36,850 nucleotides of DNA from Clostridia bacterium (GCA_017476265.1 JAFVAC010000074.1:1-36850), one strand, 5' to 3'; shown: positions 7,293-18,800, counted from the first letter of the stretch. Made by a program: numbers and translations. Notes: generated by a model not told the origin, from the letters alone.

Positions 7293-8999
7293 CTAATTCA
7301 GTGCGGAAGCGGACTGTCCGCGCACAAGATAGCTTGAGAGATTCGACGCGCTGAAGTTGACGTAGCCGACGGCGTCTTCGCCCTGGTTGAGGCAGATGAC
7401 CGGTTGACCGTTCTGTCCGCCGTACATCCAGAAGTAGGGCTGCTTTGCGTCAAGGTTGCCGTCCAGCGTGTCCGAAGCCGTCGCAAGATACGGGTGCGCG
7501 ATGTAGGGCAAGCCCGTATCGGGATTGGTCTTGAACACTCTGCCGTCTTCTTTGCCGTAATAGCCGAGTACGCCTCCGTAGATGACGCGCATCGACGAGC
7601 TGGCGATCTCGTACCCACAGACAAAGACCGTTGGTCCGATCAGGTCTTCGTGCGAAGTGACGCAGAGCCCGTCCACGATAGGATCTCCGCTCGGCGACGT
7701 GTACGGCGCCCTGAAGCATGCGTAGTTCTCCTTTCCGGTCGCCGGGTCATATCCGACGGACGAAGTGAAGCCGAGTCCGCGAGTGGTGGTCGTACTCAAC
7801 CGTTTGTTGTATCCGATATCCATACTGGTCCAGCTGTTAGTCGTAGAGGTATTGTCGCAGCACCAGCAGTAGTTGCAGGCGTTGCCGTACTTGGTGCCGT
7901 CGTCCGTCAGACCGGACACGATCCCGAAGATACCGCCATCCACCCACACGCCGGCACGGTTGGGCAAGTACTTCGGTTCGCCCAAGTCCACCATACCGAC
8001 GATATCGTCTTTTTCGGTGAATTTCACCCAGCCTGCGTCGGCGGAACCCTGCTTGCCGTCGTCGGTCAAGTTCTCGTCGCTGCTCAAGCCATAGGCGCCC
8101 ATATTGCGAATGAAGTTACAGCCCTTGGTGTAGCAACTGTTGATGGCGTAACTGCCGTACTTGGTCCCGATGGACGTGGAGCCGACTATACCGCCGAGGG
8201 TGGCGCCGACGCGCCCCAGTTCTACGCTGTACGAGTCGGTCTTGAAGCCGTCGCACCAGATATACCCGGCAAAGGACAAGCTGCTCCCGACCGCATAGCA
8301 ACTCTGGACCCTGCTCATCGGCTGTCCCTTGTATTTATCCCACGGCATCTGCGCTTCCGCATAGGTCGCCACGGTATCCCACCCGAAGAAGGTACTCCCC
8401 TGTTGCGTCACGTTGAGATAGCCGATCAGTCCGCCCAAAGAGACCGCCCAGGCGACCTCGTTATTGTTGCTTTGCGGTGCGCCGTTCTTGTACTTGGCGG
8501 TGACGCGGGCATACTGGGTATAGCTGTTGTAGAGCGCGCCGGACAGGTATCCGACCAAGCCGCCGGCATAGGTATTGTTGCCCTGAATGGTCTCGCCCGC
8601 GACGTAGCTCCTCGACTGTTCGTATTGACTGCTGTTGTCGAGGATGGTCTGATAATTGGTATCGGCGGTGTTCTTCTTCTGATAAGCGTACAGGACGGTG
8701 TCCTCCATGCCGCCCAGACCCGAGTTCGTATTGCCCGATCCGCCCACGACGGAGCACTCGTCGATGACGGTCCCCGAGGTCGCCGCGCCGACGATCGTGC
8801 CGTATGCCGCCATCGGAGTCATCGTTATCCACGCCATCATATAGAACTGATAGCTGCCGTAGCTTGGCGCATACAGGGAGAAGCCGTGTATTATGCTGTT
8901 CTTGGCGACGCCGACCACACCGCCTGCCACGGGTCCGCTGACGTTGAGGACGCCGGTGATGGTTGCCCCGGTTATGTTGCCGTACAGGTAGCTGTCCAC
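7293..8999 (-). CDS. C-terminal GLUG-repeat segment of the giant surface protein
   Basis: This 568-residue open segment carries recurring GLUG-type motifs: GGVVGVAKNS, GGLVGYLSGALYNSY, GGLIGYLNV, and GGIVGST followed by NSCYTKG. These build beta-helical stalks in secreted adhesins. It follows an in-frame TAA at 9003-9005 and shares the frame of the preceding segment, and its first motif is split by that stop. The first possible start is GTG at 8997-8999, with no Shine-Dalgarno site, so independent translation is doubtful. It ends SASALN with no LPxTG motif, no transmembrane helix and no dockerin. It is best read as the C-terminus of the composite protein. Confidence 0.7.
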   Translation of the reverse strand: MDSYLYGNITGATITGVLNVSGPVAGGVVGVAKNSIIHGFSLYAPSYGSYQFYMMAWITMTPMAAYGTIVGAATSGTVIDECSVVGGSGNTNSGLGGMEDTVLYAYQKKNTADTNYQTILDNSSQYEQSRSYVAGETIQGNNTYAGGLVGYLSGALYNSYTQYARVTAKYKNGAPQSNNNEVAWAVSLGGLIGYLNVTQQGSTFFGWDTVATYAEAQMPWDKYKGQPMSRVQSCYAVGSSLSFAGYIWCDGFKTDSYSVELGRVGATLGGIVGSTSIGTKYGSYAINSCYTKGCNFIRNMGAYGLSSDENLTDDGKQGSADAGWVKFTEKDDIVGMVDLGEPKYLPNRAGVWVDGGIFGIVSGLTDDGTKYGNACNYCWCCDNTSTTNSWTSMDIGYNKRLSTTTTRGLGFTSSVGYDPATGKENYACFRAPYTSPSGDPIVDGLCVTSHEDLIGPTVFVCGYEIASSSMRVIYGGVLGYYGKEDGRVFKTNPDTGLPYIAHPYLATASDTLDGNLDAKQPYFWMYGGQNGQPVICLNQGEDAVGYVNFSASNLSSYLVRGQSASALN

Positions 9000-9002
9000 G
9001 GC

Positions 9003-12000
9003 TTAAGCGACCAAACCGCCTATCTTGCCGTACTGCGTAGCGTTCGCCACACCGTCGCCCTTGACGGAATCGCTCGAAGCCATCATATTCAGACCGCTGG
9101 TGATATTATAGCGGTCGGTATTTCTGGACTCGATGAAGCAGTTCTCCATATACGACTTGGACATCGTGCCGATCAAACCGCCCACGTTGACGGTGGTGCG
9201 ATTGATATTGCCGAGGAACATATTGATGTTGTCGGAGGCGCGCAGTGCGGTGATCTTGGTGCCGTTGTTGGCGGCGCCGATCATGCCCGCCGCGGTCAGA
9301 GAGTCGGTCTTGTAGTTGACGTACAATCCCGCGGACGCGTCGTCGGAGGACATAACGCAGTTGGTGATGAACGAACTCCAGTTGTCCCTGGTGCCGTTGC
9401 CGTCGGACACGCCGATAAGCGCCCCCACGCTACCGGTACTGCCTTTGATGGTGATGTCCGTCTTTCTGTTGCTTTCGGATATCTTGATCGTGCAGTTGTC
9501 CGCATTGCTGTTGTAGAAGTACCCGGCAAGGAGCCCCACGCCGAGCGCGTTGTTGGCTGTGACGAAGACTCTGGAGCCGTTGCCGTTGCCGTCGGTGTTG
9601 GTCGTGACGCCCACTCTATATGTATCTTCTCCTTCCACAAAGTGGATCTGGTCGAAGTGCGCGTTGTACGCCCGCGCCGTCAGGACTCCGACGTATTGCG
9701 GCGAGCCGGTATCCACCGTCCCGAAGGAATCGAGGACGAGGTATGCGTTGCCGATGTTCACGTTCTTGATCGTACCGCCGTTGATACAGCCGAAGATCCC
9801 GTAGCCGGACAGACCGTAGTAGTCGAAGTCGGCGAGCGGATTGGTCGTCGTTGCGTTTTTGCTCAAGAGGTTCGTTTGGTCGGCAGCAAGACCGTAAATC
9901 GTGTAGCGGTTGGAACCGTTGGAACCATCCAGCGTACCGTCGAATCCCAAGTACTCTCCGTTCTCTTTTGCAAAGGTCAGCGGGACCCAAGCCTTCGAGT
10001 TGCCGTACGGAAGCGAGGAGGCACTCGAGTTGACGTCCTGCAACTTGATATCGGCGTTGAGTTTGAAGAATACGCCCTCGCAAGTGTGTTCGTTGTAGTT
10101 GAAGTACAATCCGAGATTGCGGAACTGCGTCACGTTGGTGATGGAGTAGGGTGACGACTCGGTCCCGTTGCCGGTGTTGATGGGAGCGAACCTGCCGCCC
10201 TCGCCAGTATAATTCAACAGACCGAACAGCTGACTGCCGCCGGAGATATACCCGCCGCCGTCGTAGTCGATGGTGACGTAGCGACGGAAGCTCGGATCGT
10301 TGGCGTAGAATAAGTATTCGCCGTTGGTCGCGCCGGCAGAGTTGACGGCGTATGTGATATCCTTGAGCGCCTTGATTCCGTTGCCGGAGCGGAAGCCGTT
10401 GAGGGAATAGTCGAACCTGCCGAAGAGGTTGGGCACGTTGACCAAAGTCGTCTTGATGTAGACCTGCCCGTCGGGTCTGAGACTTGCCGCCGTCCCCTCT
10501 CCGTACGTCTCGTCCACGTCCCAGACCGTCATCTTGGAGACGGTATTGTCGGTGAGATAGTTGGCGAAAGCGCTCGGCAATGTCACACCGGACTCAAACA
10601 TCATATTCCTGAAGATCAACACGGCGTCGGAGATGTACTGCAGGTCGTAGTTGTAGGTGCCTTCGACCCTGATCTGCTCGCCGTCAAAAGTGCCGTCGGG
10701 CTCGATGCGCTTTTCTTTGCCGGTGTTCTTGAACTCGTACCGATAGTACTCGTGATCGTAGGACGGATCGTATCCGTGTGCGCCGAGGGAGGTGGAGTTG
10801 GTCATGTCGGTGGCGTTGCCGTACTGTGTATTCACCGCGACGTTCAGTCGATAGGTCGCGCCCACGTCTACCAGGCACTGCAAGAACTTGCTCCCGCTCT
10901 CGTAGACGTCGAGATCGTTTTTGATCGTGACGGTCTCGTTGCTGCACTCGACGGACTCCGTCGCTCTGCGGAAGTACTCGGAGTTGTACCCGCCGGACGT
11001 GAGTGCGACGGACACGTCGGGGGCGTTCTCGTACGCGTATGCGCCGAGGTCCTTCGCCTGATTGTAGCTCTCTTCGCTGCCGGCGACGTTGTAAGAATAG
11101 ATGGAGTGACGATACTGCACCACGAAGACCGCTTGCAGTTCGTACGCCTCGGCGGGTGGCTCGTCCCCGTACAGGTTGAACAGGTCGAGATCGATCCCGT
11201 TGTAGCCGATCGGATCGGTGGGATCCTGCCCGGCGTAGTAAATGTAGCGGAAAGCCGCTCTGCGCTCGGTGGGCGAGTAGTCGTAGTTCCAGTTCAGTCT
11301 CCAGCCGACGAAGCGGTAGCGCAATTCCATAATGGCGGCGCCGTCTACGTAGGTGTAATTCAAGGGCACCAACTTGCCGGCGTCCTTGCCCCCTGTCGCT
11401 TCCACGGTCGCATTGTAGTAATCGACGTGGACGGTGCTGCCGTAGTCGAACTCTCCGTTCATTCCCGTCCCGTCGATAGAGAGGAAGAACTCGGTGTTTT
11501 GGACGTTATCGCTGATGACCGGGTGGATGACGTTCGAGAAATTGTCCACATAGTCTCCGCTCCCCAACTGCTGGGTATAGGCGATCTCGCTGACTTCCAG
11601 TCGGGTGACTTTGACGAACTTGGGTCGGATGATCAGCGGGCGGTCGTTGTCGTAGTTGTTTTCCGTGGTCGTACTCACGGCGTACGGCATAGCGGGCGTC
11701 CCGTCGATCAGGCGGGCGTACAGATACGACAAGTCGAAGTCGTACAGCGTGAAGCTGTTGTCCACGGTGGTATAGTTGCCGTCGGCGTCCTGACCGTAGC
11801 TCCTGTCCTCATATCGATACGTCACGTCCTCGTACGTGCCCGTGTTCCAATTATAGTACTGCCAGCCGATGAGCTTGACGGTGGAAGGCGTGGAGGTCAA
11901 TTCCAGCGACAGTATGGCGTCCGACCAGTAGTCGTAGTCGTACACGTCCGCGTTCATATAGCGGTAGAACATGCGGAAGTTCTTCATAGCCGAGTAGACC

Positions 12001-15000
12001 ATATTCGAGGCGGAGGCGGCGCCGGAAGTCCGACTCAACTCCGCATAGGACAGATTCCAACCGTATTGCGTGTCGTATCCGGTGGCGCTTCTTCTCTCCG
12101 TGACGACGTCGGAGCGGTCCGTCGCATAGGATAGCAAGGTGTTGTAGTCCAGATCGGCAAGCATCGTGGGATCGTTGGTCATCGGGAAGGTACTCACCGT
12201 CGTATCCATCGGCACGCCGCCTTCGCTCTCATTGTAGACGTAGGTCTCGGTGCGGACGGCGCCGGAGGACCAGCTGTTCCAGTGCGATCCGTTATAGTAA
12301 TACAACTCGTTGATGACCATGACGTCGATGAGCGGGACGTAAAGGGCGCGGACGATGAGATCCACCGCTTCGGTACGCTCGTTGCTCAAGTCAGAGACCT
12401 TGGGCAAGAGTCCTTCGGTGTCCGCCTCGTTGACGTAGAAGGTCGCTTCCGACACGGCGCTCGGGTCGGGCAGAGCCACGTCGAGGTCGGCGAACGTGTT
12501 GTACTTGTTGACGTACCATCCGACGAATCTGTACCCTGCAGGAGCGGCCGGCGCGGTCAACGTAAAGGCACTGTCGTACTGGACGTACAAGAAGTTGTCT
12601 CCCACCGGATCTTCGGACGTAGCGGGCGCATAATTGTTGCTGTCCACCGAGTCAAGGGATATCGTTTGGGTACTCTGATCGGCGACGTTGGGATAACAAT
12701 ACTCGACGGAATACTCTCCCGACTTGTCGATCTCGCCGTTGTCTACGACGTACTCGTTCCTGTTGGCGAATTGCACGCCGTATTGGAGTTTGTAATAGCG
12801 ATAGAACTCGAACTCCAATTCCATATCGCCGCGCATAATGATCGTAAAGATCGTATTGCCCTTGCCGTCAAAACTGCGCTTGACGGAAAAACCGTTGGTG
12901 TCGTCATAGATGAAGTTGTCGGGGTCGTACTCCAACCACTCATAGGTCCCGGTCATGAAGACGACGTACCCGAGAGCGCGTGATCTGTCATAGTCGATCT
13001 GACGGACCAAAAGTCTGCTGAGGACGAAGTTCTCTCTCGGCTTGACGGTGATCTTGAGTTCTTTCCCGACCGTGGTCGTGCTGTTGTAGACGTAGCCGCC
13101 GGAGGGCTCTACGGTGCCGTTGTTGAAGAGGATGTCGCCTCCGTTGGCTCCGCTGACTGCGCTGAAGGTCGATTTGGTAAAGGTCACACGCCCGTAGACG
13201 TTGTTGACGATATACAACTCGGTGTCGGAGTCGATGATCTTGCCCTTTCCTTTGTCGATAGGTCTGCCGCGGTCGTCCACGGAGTCGTAGCTGTCGTCCG
13301 CGTACATCGGGACTTCGGTGTATTTTTCCCTGACGGGATCATAGGTACAGAGGATCGCCCCGGTCTGCCCCGCCATCGCGTTGGAGTCGGTGTACTTGAA
13401 GCTGACGAAGTTGCCGACCAGTACGGTGTAGGTATAGGTATCGGCGACTTTGCCGTCGTCGCTCTCGTTGGCGAGCAAGACGCCGTTCTCGTAAGCGTCG
13501 AGCGTAGCGTAGCTACGGTACTCGTTGCCGTTTTTGGTGGACGTGGCGAACTTGAAGGGGTTGGGCAAATGCACGACGACTTTGGTCTCCTGTTTGAAGA
13601 CCAGACGGAAAGAGCGGTCGCCGATGGCGTTGATCGAATAGGTAAAGATATAGTCCGTCCCGCCGGAAGCGTTGACCGAACTCTCTACCGTGACGCCGTT
13701 GACTCCGCTGACCAATCCGAGATAGCTCGCCTCCCGCAGCTCTTCCATCGCGTAGAGCTGATAGCCCTCTTTGGCGTGGAAGTCCACGCGGACGGTGGAG
13801 AAGTAGTCGTACCGATTGCCGCTGACGAATTCTTGTCTGACGCCTTCGGTGACGACGCTGACTTCCACGTTGCCGGCGAGACTGTCCAGCGGTACGAAGC
13901 CGTTCGTCCCCTCGCCGAATCCGGGATAGAGGGTACGGAAGCTCTCGTCCAGCGTGTAGGCGTAAGACCGAACGTCTACGGCGTAACTTATAATATGAGT
14001 CGTGAAGAAGAAGTACACGGTCCGCTCGTTGGTGAGGACGTTGACGCCCGGGAGCGTGGCGTGATTGAAGCGGTACCCTCCGCGCGCGGAGAGATTGCTC
14101 GGGATCGAGAAGTTGGTCCCGCTGAGTCTAACGTCGTCGGGACCGGTCACGTCGTCGTAATCCCCGCCCGAACGGATCACAAGCCCGGTGACCTCGTACC
14201 CCTCGAACAGGGCGGGCTCCACCGAAATAGACCCGTAGTGCGACTCCGACTGCGGTGAATACACCGACAAAGTCGTGCCGTCGGTGGCGCCGCTACGCGT
14301 GTTGCCCGACTCGTCGATGAGCGTGGTCCAGTCGCGGTACTCGTTTCCTATATAGATCTTGACCGAGTACGGTATGGGCGCTATACGCATGCTGACGACG
14401 ATGCGGGACAGATCCACGTTGTTTCTCCCTTCGATCAAGGGATCCTGCACGTTGAAGCGGATGACGTAGGAATAGTTCCGGGCGCCGGATCCGCTGATGA
14501 GCGTGACCGTCATATTCATCCTCTCGTCGATCACCGAGGCGGTATTGAGATCGTTCCACTCGTATCCGTTGGCACTGATGGTGCTGAGCATAAAGCCTTC
14601 GGGCGCGATAAACGTATACAGGATATAACCGTGATGCTCCACGACCATACGGACGTCGGGACCGTCGCGCTCCAGCAGTTGCGCATACTGGGCGTCGCCG
14701 TTGACGAGAACGTCGTTGGCGTTCTTGTCCTTGACGTCGAGATTGACAGCGGTGTCGTTCGTCACGCCGAACGCGTCTACGCGATTGATCGAAGAATACA
14801 AGGTGTAAGTCTTGATGACCACGTTGAGCTCCACTTCGAGGTCGTAGCGGACGTACAACGCCGGGAGCTGACTGGTCTCGTTGTGGAAAGTGAAGCGCTT
14901 TTTATCGTTCCCTAAATTGACAAGATCGATGGTCGTGACGATCTCATCGCCGGCATTGTCCACCACGGGGACGTACTCTCCGGTCGTCTCGTCGTACTTG

Positions 15001-15884
15001 ATCGCGCGGATCACGGCGGTCGTATCGGTGATGCGATAGCCGTTGTTGGGCGTGAGAATGCCGAGGAGCTCGTCGTAATAAGCCGTCCTGAGGACCAGCG
15101 TATTGCTGTCCGCCCAATAGCCCTTGGCGTCGCCGTCCACGTCGGTCGCCCGCGGGAATCCGGTGGTGTTTTGCGGATTGTACTGCGTGGTCACGCTAAG
15201 CAGGGACGCGTCGTTGAACTTATAGCGGAAGACGTGCGTCTCTCGCTCGAAGACCGCGCGTACATAGACGTCTCCGGTCACGTTTTTGATCACGAGGACG
15301 TCGCGGATCTCGTTGGTGGAGTCGTTGCGCAATGCGTAGAATATCTGCTCGTCAAAAGCGTCGTCGTCCTCCGTTTCGGTCAGATCGACGAGGTGCTCGA
15401 CCGCGTCGCCCGCCCTGCGGACGTACAAAGCGTTCAGACTGTAGCCCTGTCCGACGGTGACCTTGACGTAAGCGCGCTCGTTCCAGGGGATGGTGCTGCC
15501 GGACTCTTCGGTGAGCCCGTTGACCGTCTCGCCGACGATGTCTTCGGTATAGCCGATCTCGGTGTTGATGGCGTAGCGCATGATCCTGAACGAGCATCTT
15601 GCCGTCACGTCTCCGACGACGACGTAGCCCGAACCGTTGGGTCCGGCATAACTCGCCTCGACCTGTCTGTCGCCGATGAGGACGGGGATCTCGTTGCTAC
15701 CGAGGAAGAAGTTATAGAGATAATAGCCCGTCGTGCTGAATTTGGGCGTCATAACGAAGGATATCTTGCTCCCGTACGCCAGCTTTATGCCGTAGTCGAA
15801 GAACAGGGATATCTTCGAGGTGTAGAAGTTAATGATCGGATACGATTCCTCTAAGATCACCTGTTGATACTCGGCGTCGTACAC
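9003..15884 (-). CDS. Central InlB-B-like repeat and GLUG segment of the giant surface protein
   Basis: This open segment has about 2,293 residues from the first GTG. It continues the frame of the upstream segment after the TAA at 15891-15893. Most of it is tandem divergent InlB-B/bacterial-repeat units of roughly 80-100 residues, recognisable by GYRFVGWYVNKYNT, YRFVGWRLNWNYD and G-rich beta-strand spacers. Near composite codon 3,670 it changes to the start of a GLUG region (GTESSPYSITNVTQFRNLGL, then DGTLDGSNGSNRYTIYGL), where strands of a parallel beta-helix are expected. The start codon has only a weak AAGG upstream. It ends with GGLVA directly before the second TAA. Secreted and surface-exposed by inference. 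Confidence 0.75.
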   Translation of the reverse strand: MYDAEYQQVILEESYPIINFYTSKISLFFDYGIKLAYGSKISFVMTPKFSTTGYYLYNFFLGSNEIPVLIGDRQVEASYAGPNGSGYVVVGDVTARCSFRIMRYAINTEIGYTEDIVGETVNGLTEESGSTIPWNERAYVKVTVGQGYSLNALYVRRAGDAVEHLVDLTETEDDDAFDEQIFYALRNDSTNEIRDVLVIKNVTGDVYVRAVFERETHVFRYKFNDASLLSVTTQYNPQNTTGFPRATDVDGDAKGYWADSNTLVLRTAYYDELLGILTPNNGYRITDTTAVIRAIKYDETTGEYVPVVDNAGDEIVTTIDLVNLGNDKKRFTFHNETSQLPALYVRYDLEVELNVVIKTYTLYSSINRVDAFGVTNDTAVNLDVKDKNANDVLVNGDAQYAQLLERDGPDVRMVVEHHGYILYTFIAPEGFMLSTISANGYEWNDLNTASVIDERMNMTVTLISGSGARNYSYVIRFNVQDPLIEGRNNVDLSRIVVSMRIAPIPYSVKIYIGNEYRDWTTLIDESGNTRSGATDGTTLSVYSPQSESHYGSISVEPALFEGYEVTGLVIRSGGDYDDVTGPDDVRLSGTNFSIPSNLSARGGYRFNHATLPGVNVLTNERTVYFFFTTHIISYAVDVRSYAYTLDESFRTLYPGFGEGTNGFVPLDSLAGNVEVSVVTEGVRQEFVSGNRYDYFSTVRVDFHAKEGYQLYAMEELREASYLGLVSGVNGVTVESSVNASGGTDYIFTYSINAIGDRSFRLVFKQETKVVVHLPNPFKFATSTKNGNEYRSYATLDAYENGVLLANESDDGKVADTYTYTVLVGNFVSFKYTDSNAMAGQTGAILCTYDPVREKYTEVPMYADDSYDSVDDRGRPIDKGKGKIIDSDTELYIVNNVYGRVTFTKSTFSAVSGANGGDILFNNGTVEPSGGYVYNSTTTVGKELKITVKPRENFVLSRLLVRQIDYDRSRALGYVVFMTGTYEWLEYDPDNFIYDDTNGFSVKRSFDGKGNTIFTIIMRGDMELEFEFYRYYKLQYGVQFANRNEYVVDNGEIDKSGEYSVEYCYPNVADQSTQTISLDSVDSNNYAPATSEDPVGDNFLYVQYDSAFTLTAPAAPAGYRFVGWYVNKYNTFADLDVALPDPSAVSEATFYVNEADTEGLLPKVSDLSNERTEAVDLIVRALYVPLIDVMVINELYYYNGSHWNSWSSGAVRTETYVYNESEGGVPMDTTVSTFPMTNDPTMLADLDYNTLLSYATDRSDVVTERRSATGYDTQYGWNLSYAELSRTSGAASASNMVYSAMKNFRMFYRYMNADVYDYDYWSDAILSLELTSTPSTVKLIGWQYYNWNTGTYEDVTYRYEDRSYGQDADGNYTTVDNSFTLYDFDLSYLYARLIDGTPAMPYAVSTTTENNYDNDRPLIIRPKFVKVTRLEVSEIAYTQQLGSGDYVDNFSNVIHPVISDNVQNTEFFLSIDGTGMNGEFDYGSTVHVDYYNATVEATGGKDAGKLVPLNYTYVDGAAIMELRYRFVGWRLNWNYDYSPTERRAAFRYIYYAGQDPTDPIGYNGIDLDLFNLYGDEPPAEAYELQAVFVVQYRHSIYSYNVAGSEESYNQAKDLGAYAYENAPDVSVALTSGGYNSEYFRRATESVECSNETVTIKNDLDVYESGSKFLQCLVDVGATYRLNVAVNTQYGNATDMTNSTSLGAHGYDPSYDHEYYRYEFKNTGKEKRIEPDGTFDGEQIRVEGTYNYDLQYISDAVLIFRNMMFESGVTLPSAFANYLTDNTVSKMTVWDVDETYGEGTAASLRPDGQVYIKTTLVNVPNLFGRFDYSLNGFRSGNGIKALKDITYAVNSAGATNGEYLFYANDPSFRRYVTIDYDGGGYISGGSQLFGLLNYTGEGGRFAPINTGNGTESSPYSITNVTQFRNLGLYFNYNEHTCEGVFFKLNADIKLQDVNSSASSLPYGNSKAWVPLTFAKENGEYLGFDGTLDGSNGSNRYTIYGLAADQTNLLSKNATTTNPLADFDYYGLSGYGIFGCINGGTIKNVNIGNAYLVLDSFGTVDTGSPQYVGVLTARAYNAHFDQIHFVEGEDTYRVGVTTNTDGNGNGSRVFVTANNALGVGLLAGYFYNSNADNCTIKISESNRKTDITIKGSTGSVGALIGVSDGNGTRDNWSSFITNCVMSSDDASAGLYVNYKTDSLTAAGMIGAANNGTKITALRASDNINMFLGNINRTTVNVGGLIGTMSKSYMENCFIESRNTDRYNITSGLNMMASSDSVKGDGVANATQYGKIGGLVA

Positions 15885-15890
15885 CGCGCC

Positions 15891-18800
15891 TTACAATACG
15901 ACGATGGAGACGGTCATATAGTTGGCGATGAGTTCGGGATCGATGGTGGAGGTCAGGTTCTTGTCCACGACGCTGACCGAGAAGTCCACGTCGTAGACGA
16001 GGATCCGGAAAGACGCGACTACCTTGACCGCGCCGACCACGTTGGTGCTGTAGCGGTTCTCGGAGACGAAGCCGTTCGACTCGCTGCCGTTGAGCAAGAG
16101 CGAAGTGCGTTCGTACCCGAGCGTCGGCGCCACGGTCAACGTGTACCGGAGACCGTGCTCGACCACCATATTATAGGTGACGACCTCGTCGTTTAGGACC
16201 TGTCTGTACTCGTACGTCCCGTTATTGTTTACAAAGGCAATGTCCGTCTTGTAGTAGGGCACGCCGGACACGACGACGACGTCCAGACTGCGGATCAGTT
16301 CCACCCCCAACACAATGTCGGTCAGATCGTACCGATATCCGCCCTCCACCGCGACGAGGTTGGGGTCGGCAAAGGTCGTCCTCTTATAAAAGACGCCGTT
16401 TCTGTAATAGTACGCCTTGTCGGGCGTCTGCGCTCCGTCAAAGAGATATACGCCGGAGACGTTGGCGTTGGGATGGGCGAAGTTGACTTCCACCGATCCT
16501 GTGTCCGCCTCCCCGATCTGCTCCGCCTCGAACGCATACAGGTTGCGACGGAAGACGGCGGTAATTCCGGCGATATTGGCTACGACGCCGGAGTCTCCGG
16601 AGTCGTCCGCAACGAAGCGGTTGAACCAGATCGTGCCGCCGTTCTTATCAAAGTACCCGTCGGTGTAGTAGCGGGTGACCACGTTGTCCCCCACGCTGGA
16701 AGTATAGTCTATGGTCAGAGAATAGAGATAGTAGCCGTTGCTGATCGTCGGGGTGACGTCGAAGGAGAAGTTGCTGCCGTGTTCTATTCCATAGTATCTG
16801 TTGCCCGTCAATACGAAGCCGGACGTGAGCGTACCCATACCGGCGTCGGAACTGAAGTTTGCCGAGTCGTTGACGAGATTATAGACGAAGTAATAGCGGT
16901 TGATCTCATAGACAACGCGCACGTTGGTTCTGCCGGTCACGCCGGAATAGACGCCGGCGGAATATGCGCCGCGATAGGTATAGACGGCGGTGGTGCGCTC
17001 GTTTTCGTCGTCGGTCTCAAAGGTCAGATCGGTCACGCGGGTGCCGTTGATGTACAGTTCGCTGACGTGATACCCGTGATCGGCGGTCATACTGATATAG
17101 ATATACGCGCCGTGGGGGGCGTAGTCGGTGACCGAATCCCCTACGCTGAGAATGGTGGTGCCGTTGACACTCGCTCCGTCTACGGATATCTTGTAGGTAT
17201 TGACGCGGAACTCCGCCCTCAGATCCATATCGCCCGTAGCGACGTAACTGTACAGTCCGTACGTATAGTGCCCGGTGTTGGGATCCGCGACCAGACCGCT
17301 CCAGTTGGACGCCTCGAAGGAGATCCGCTCGCCGTTGATGTAGACGGCGTAGATATAGCAATGGTCGGAGGCGGTGACGTCCACCGATACGAGGTCGCCG
17401 TACGAGGGACGGGACCCGGTGCTGACGGCGCCGTTTTCTCCTGCGGAGGTCGTCAGGACGTACTGTTTGGGGGTGGCGGAAGCGACGACTTCCACCTGCG
17501 CCCCGGCGGTAAAGGACCCGCCGTCGATCGTAAAGGCGTACTTCTCTTTCCCTCTTGGGTCGGAATCAAGGGCGTACTCGGTGCCGTTTTCTTTATCCCT
17601 GACAAGCACGGTCGAGATGGTATAGCCATAGCGGGCGGTCAAAAGCACTTCGTTGTCCGCAGTGGGATCCGCCACGATATAGCGAGCCGATCCGACGATC
17701 TCATCTCCCGTGGCAAAGGCGAGCGAATATCCGCCCTCGTACACGTCCGCGAGTCTCGCTTCGGCGCGCAGTCGCACCGTCACGTCGCCCTTGACGTCGG
17801 GCAGGAAGAAGTCGTACTCGCTCTGATTGTAGTGGACGTCTTCTATCGTCCCGTCTACCGAAATCGAAGCGATACGGACGCCCTCTCCGGCGGTCACTTT
17901 GACGCTCGCCGCGTCGTGATAGTAGTAGTCGAAGGAGACGGAGGCGTTGAGTTTTCTTCCGTCGGCGAATAGGTTCCCGCCGGCGAGGTTTTCATTGACG
18001 AAGACGACTTTGTAGCCGATCCGCAAGAAGGTGAACACGACGTCCTTGTCCTCGTCGATATCGCTGATCGTCAGGCGGTAGTTCTCCCCTTTGACGGCGG
18101 TGCTGACGGGTACGTACTCGCCCTCGCCGATCCTGTATCCGTCGACGTAATACCCCGCGTCGGGGGCGGCGACGAGGACCGAAGTCCCACCGTAGGCGGG
18201 ATTCGTCTCGGACACGGTCACATTGCCGTACCCGATCGACTCCGCGGTGACGGAATAGGAAATATCGCGGAATCCGAAGATGATGTTGTAGTGGTCGGCG
18301 ACGGAGACGCGAAAATCCACTTCGGTCACTCTGCCGTCCCGGACGACGGAGGTGTCGTAGACGTCTTTGCCCGCCACCCCGAGGGTCTCGTACAGGAAGT
18401 CCAAGACCTCTTCATACGCCTCGGCGTCGGTGTTGAAGACGGTGTACACGTCGTCTCCGAACTCTTGGGTCTTGACAAAGATCACGTCCTCGTCCCCGTC
18501 TATCCGCTGGCAGAAGACGTAGGTCGTACCGTCTTGCGTCCCCTCTCCGTACAAGAAGTAATATTCGCCGTTAATGAAGGCGAGGTCCACGCCGTACTCT
18601 ACGCCGTTTATCTTATAGGAGTAGAGGGTGACGTCGGGATGCGAATTGGTGAACAGGTCGTACAACACGCCGTTGATACGCATCGACGCGAGGACCTTTC
18701 GGATCGAACCGTCGAAGTCTCCCTTGACGCGGAGGTATACTTCGTCGCCGAAGGCGTATGTGCCCTCCCCGGCAAACGGCGTCTCCGTCGCGCGGTCGTA

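Noticed and set aside
7404-10154. Long plus-strand open frame (over 900 codons) opposite the giant gene
   Set aside because: It is antisense to well-supported repeat domains, has no ribosome site, and its translation is low-complexity Val/Gly/Arg/Asp. Similar antisense frames occur under the other giant genes and arise from codon composition.
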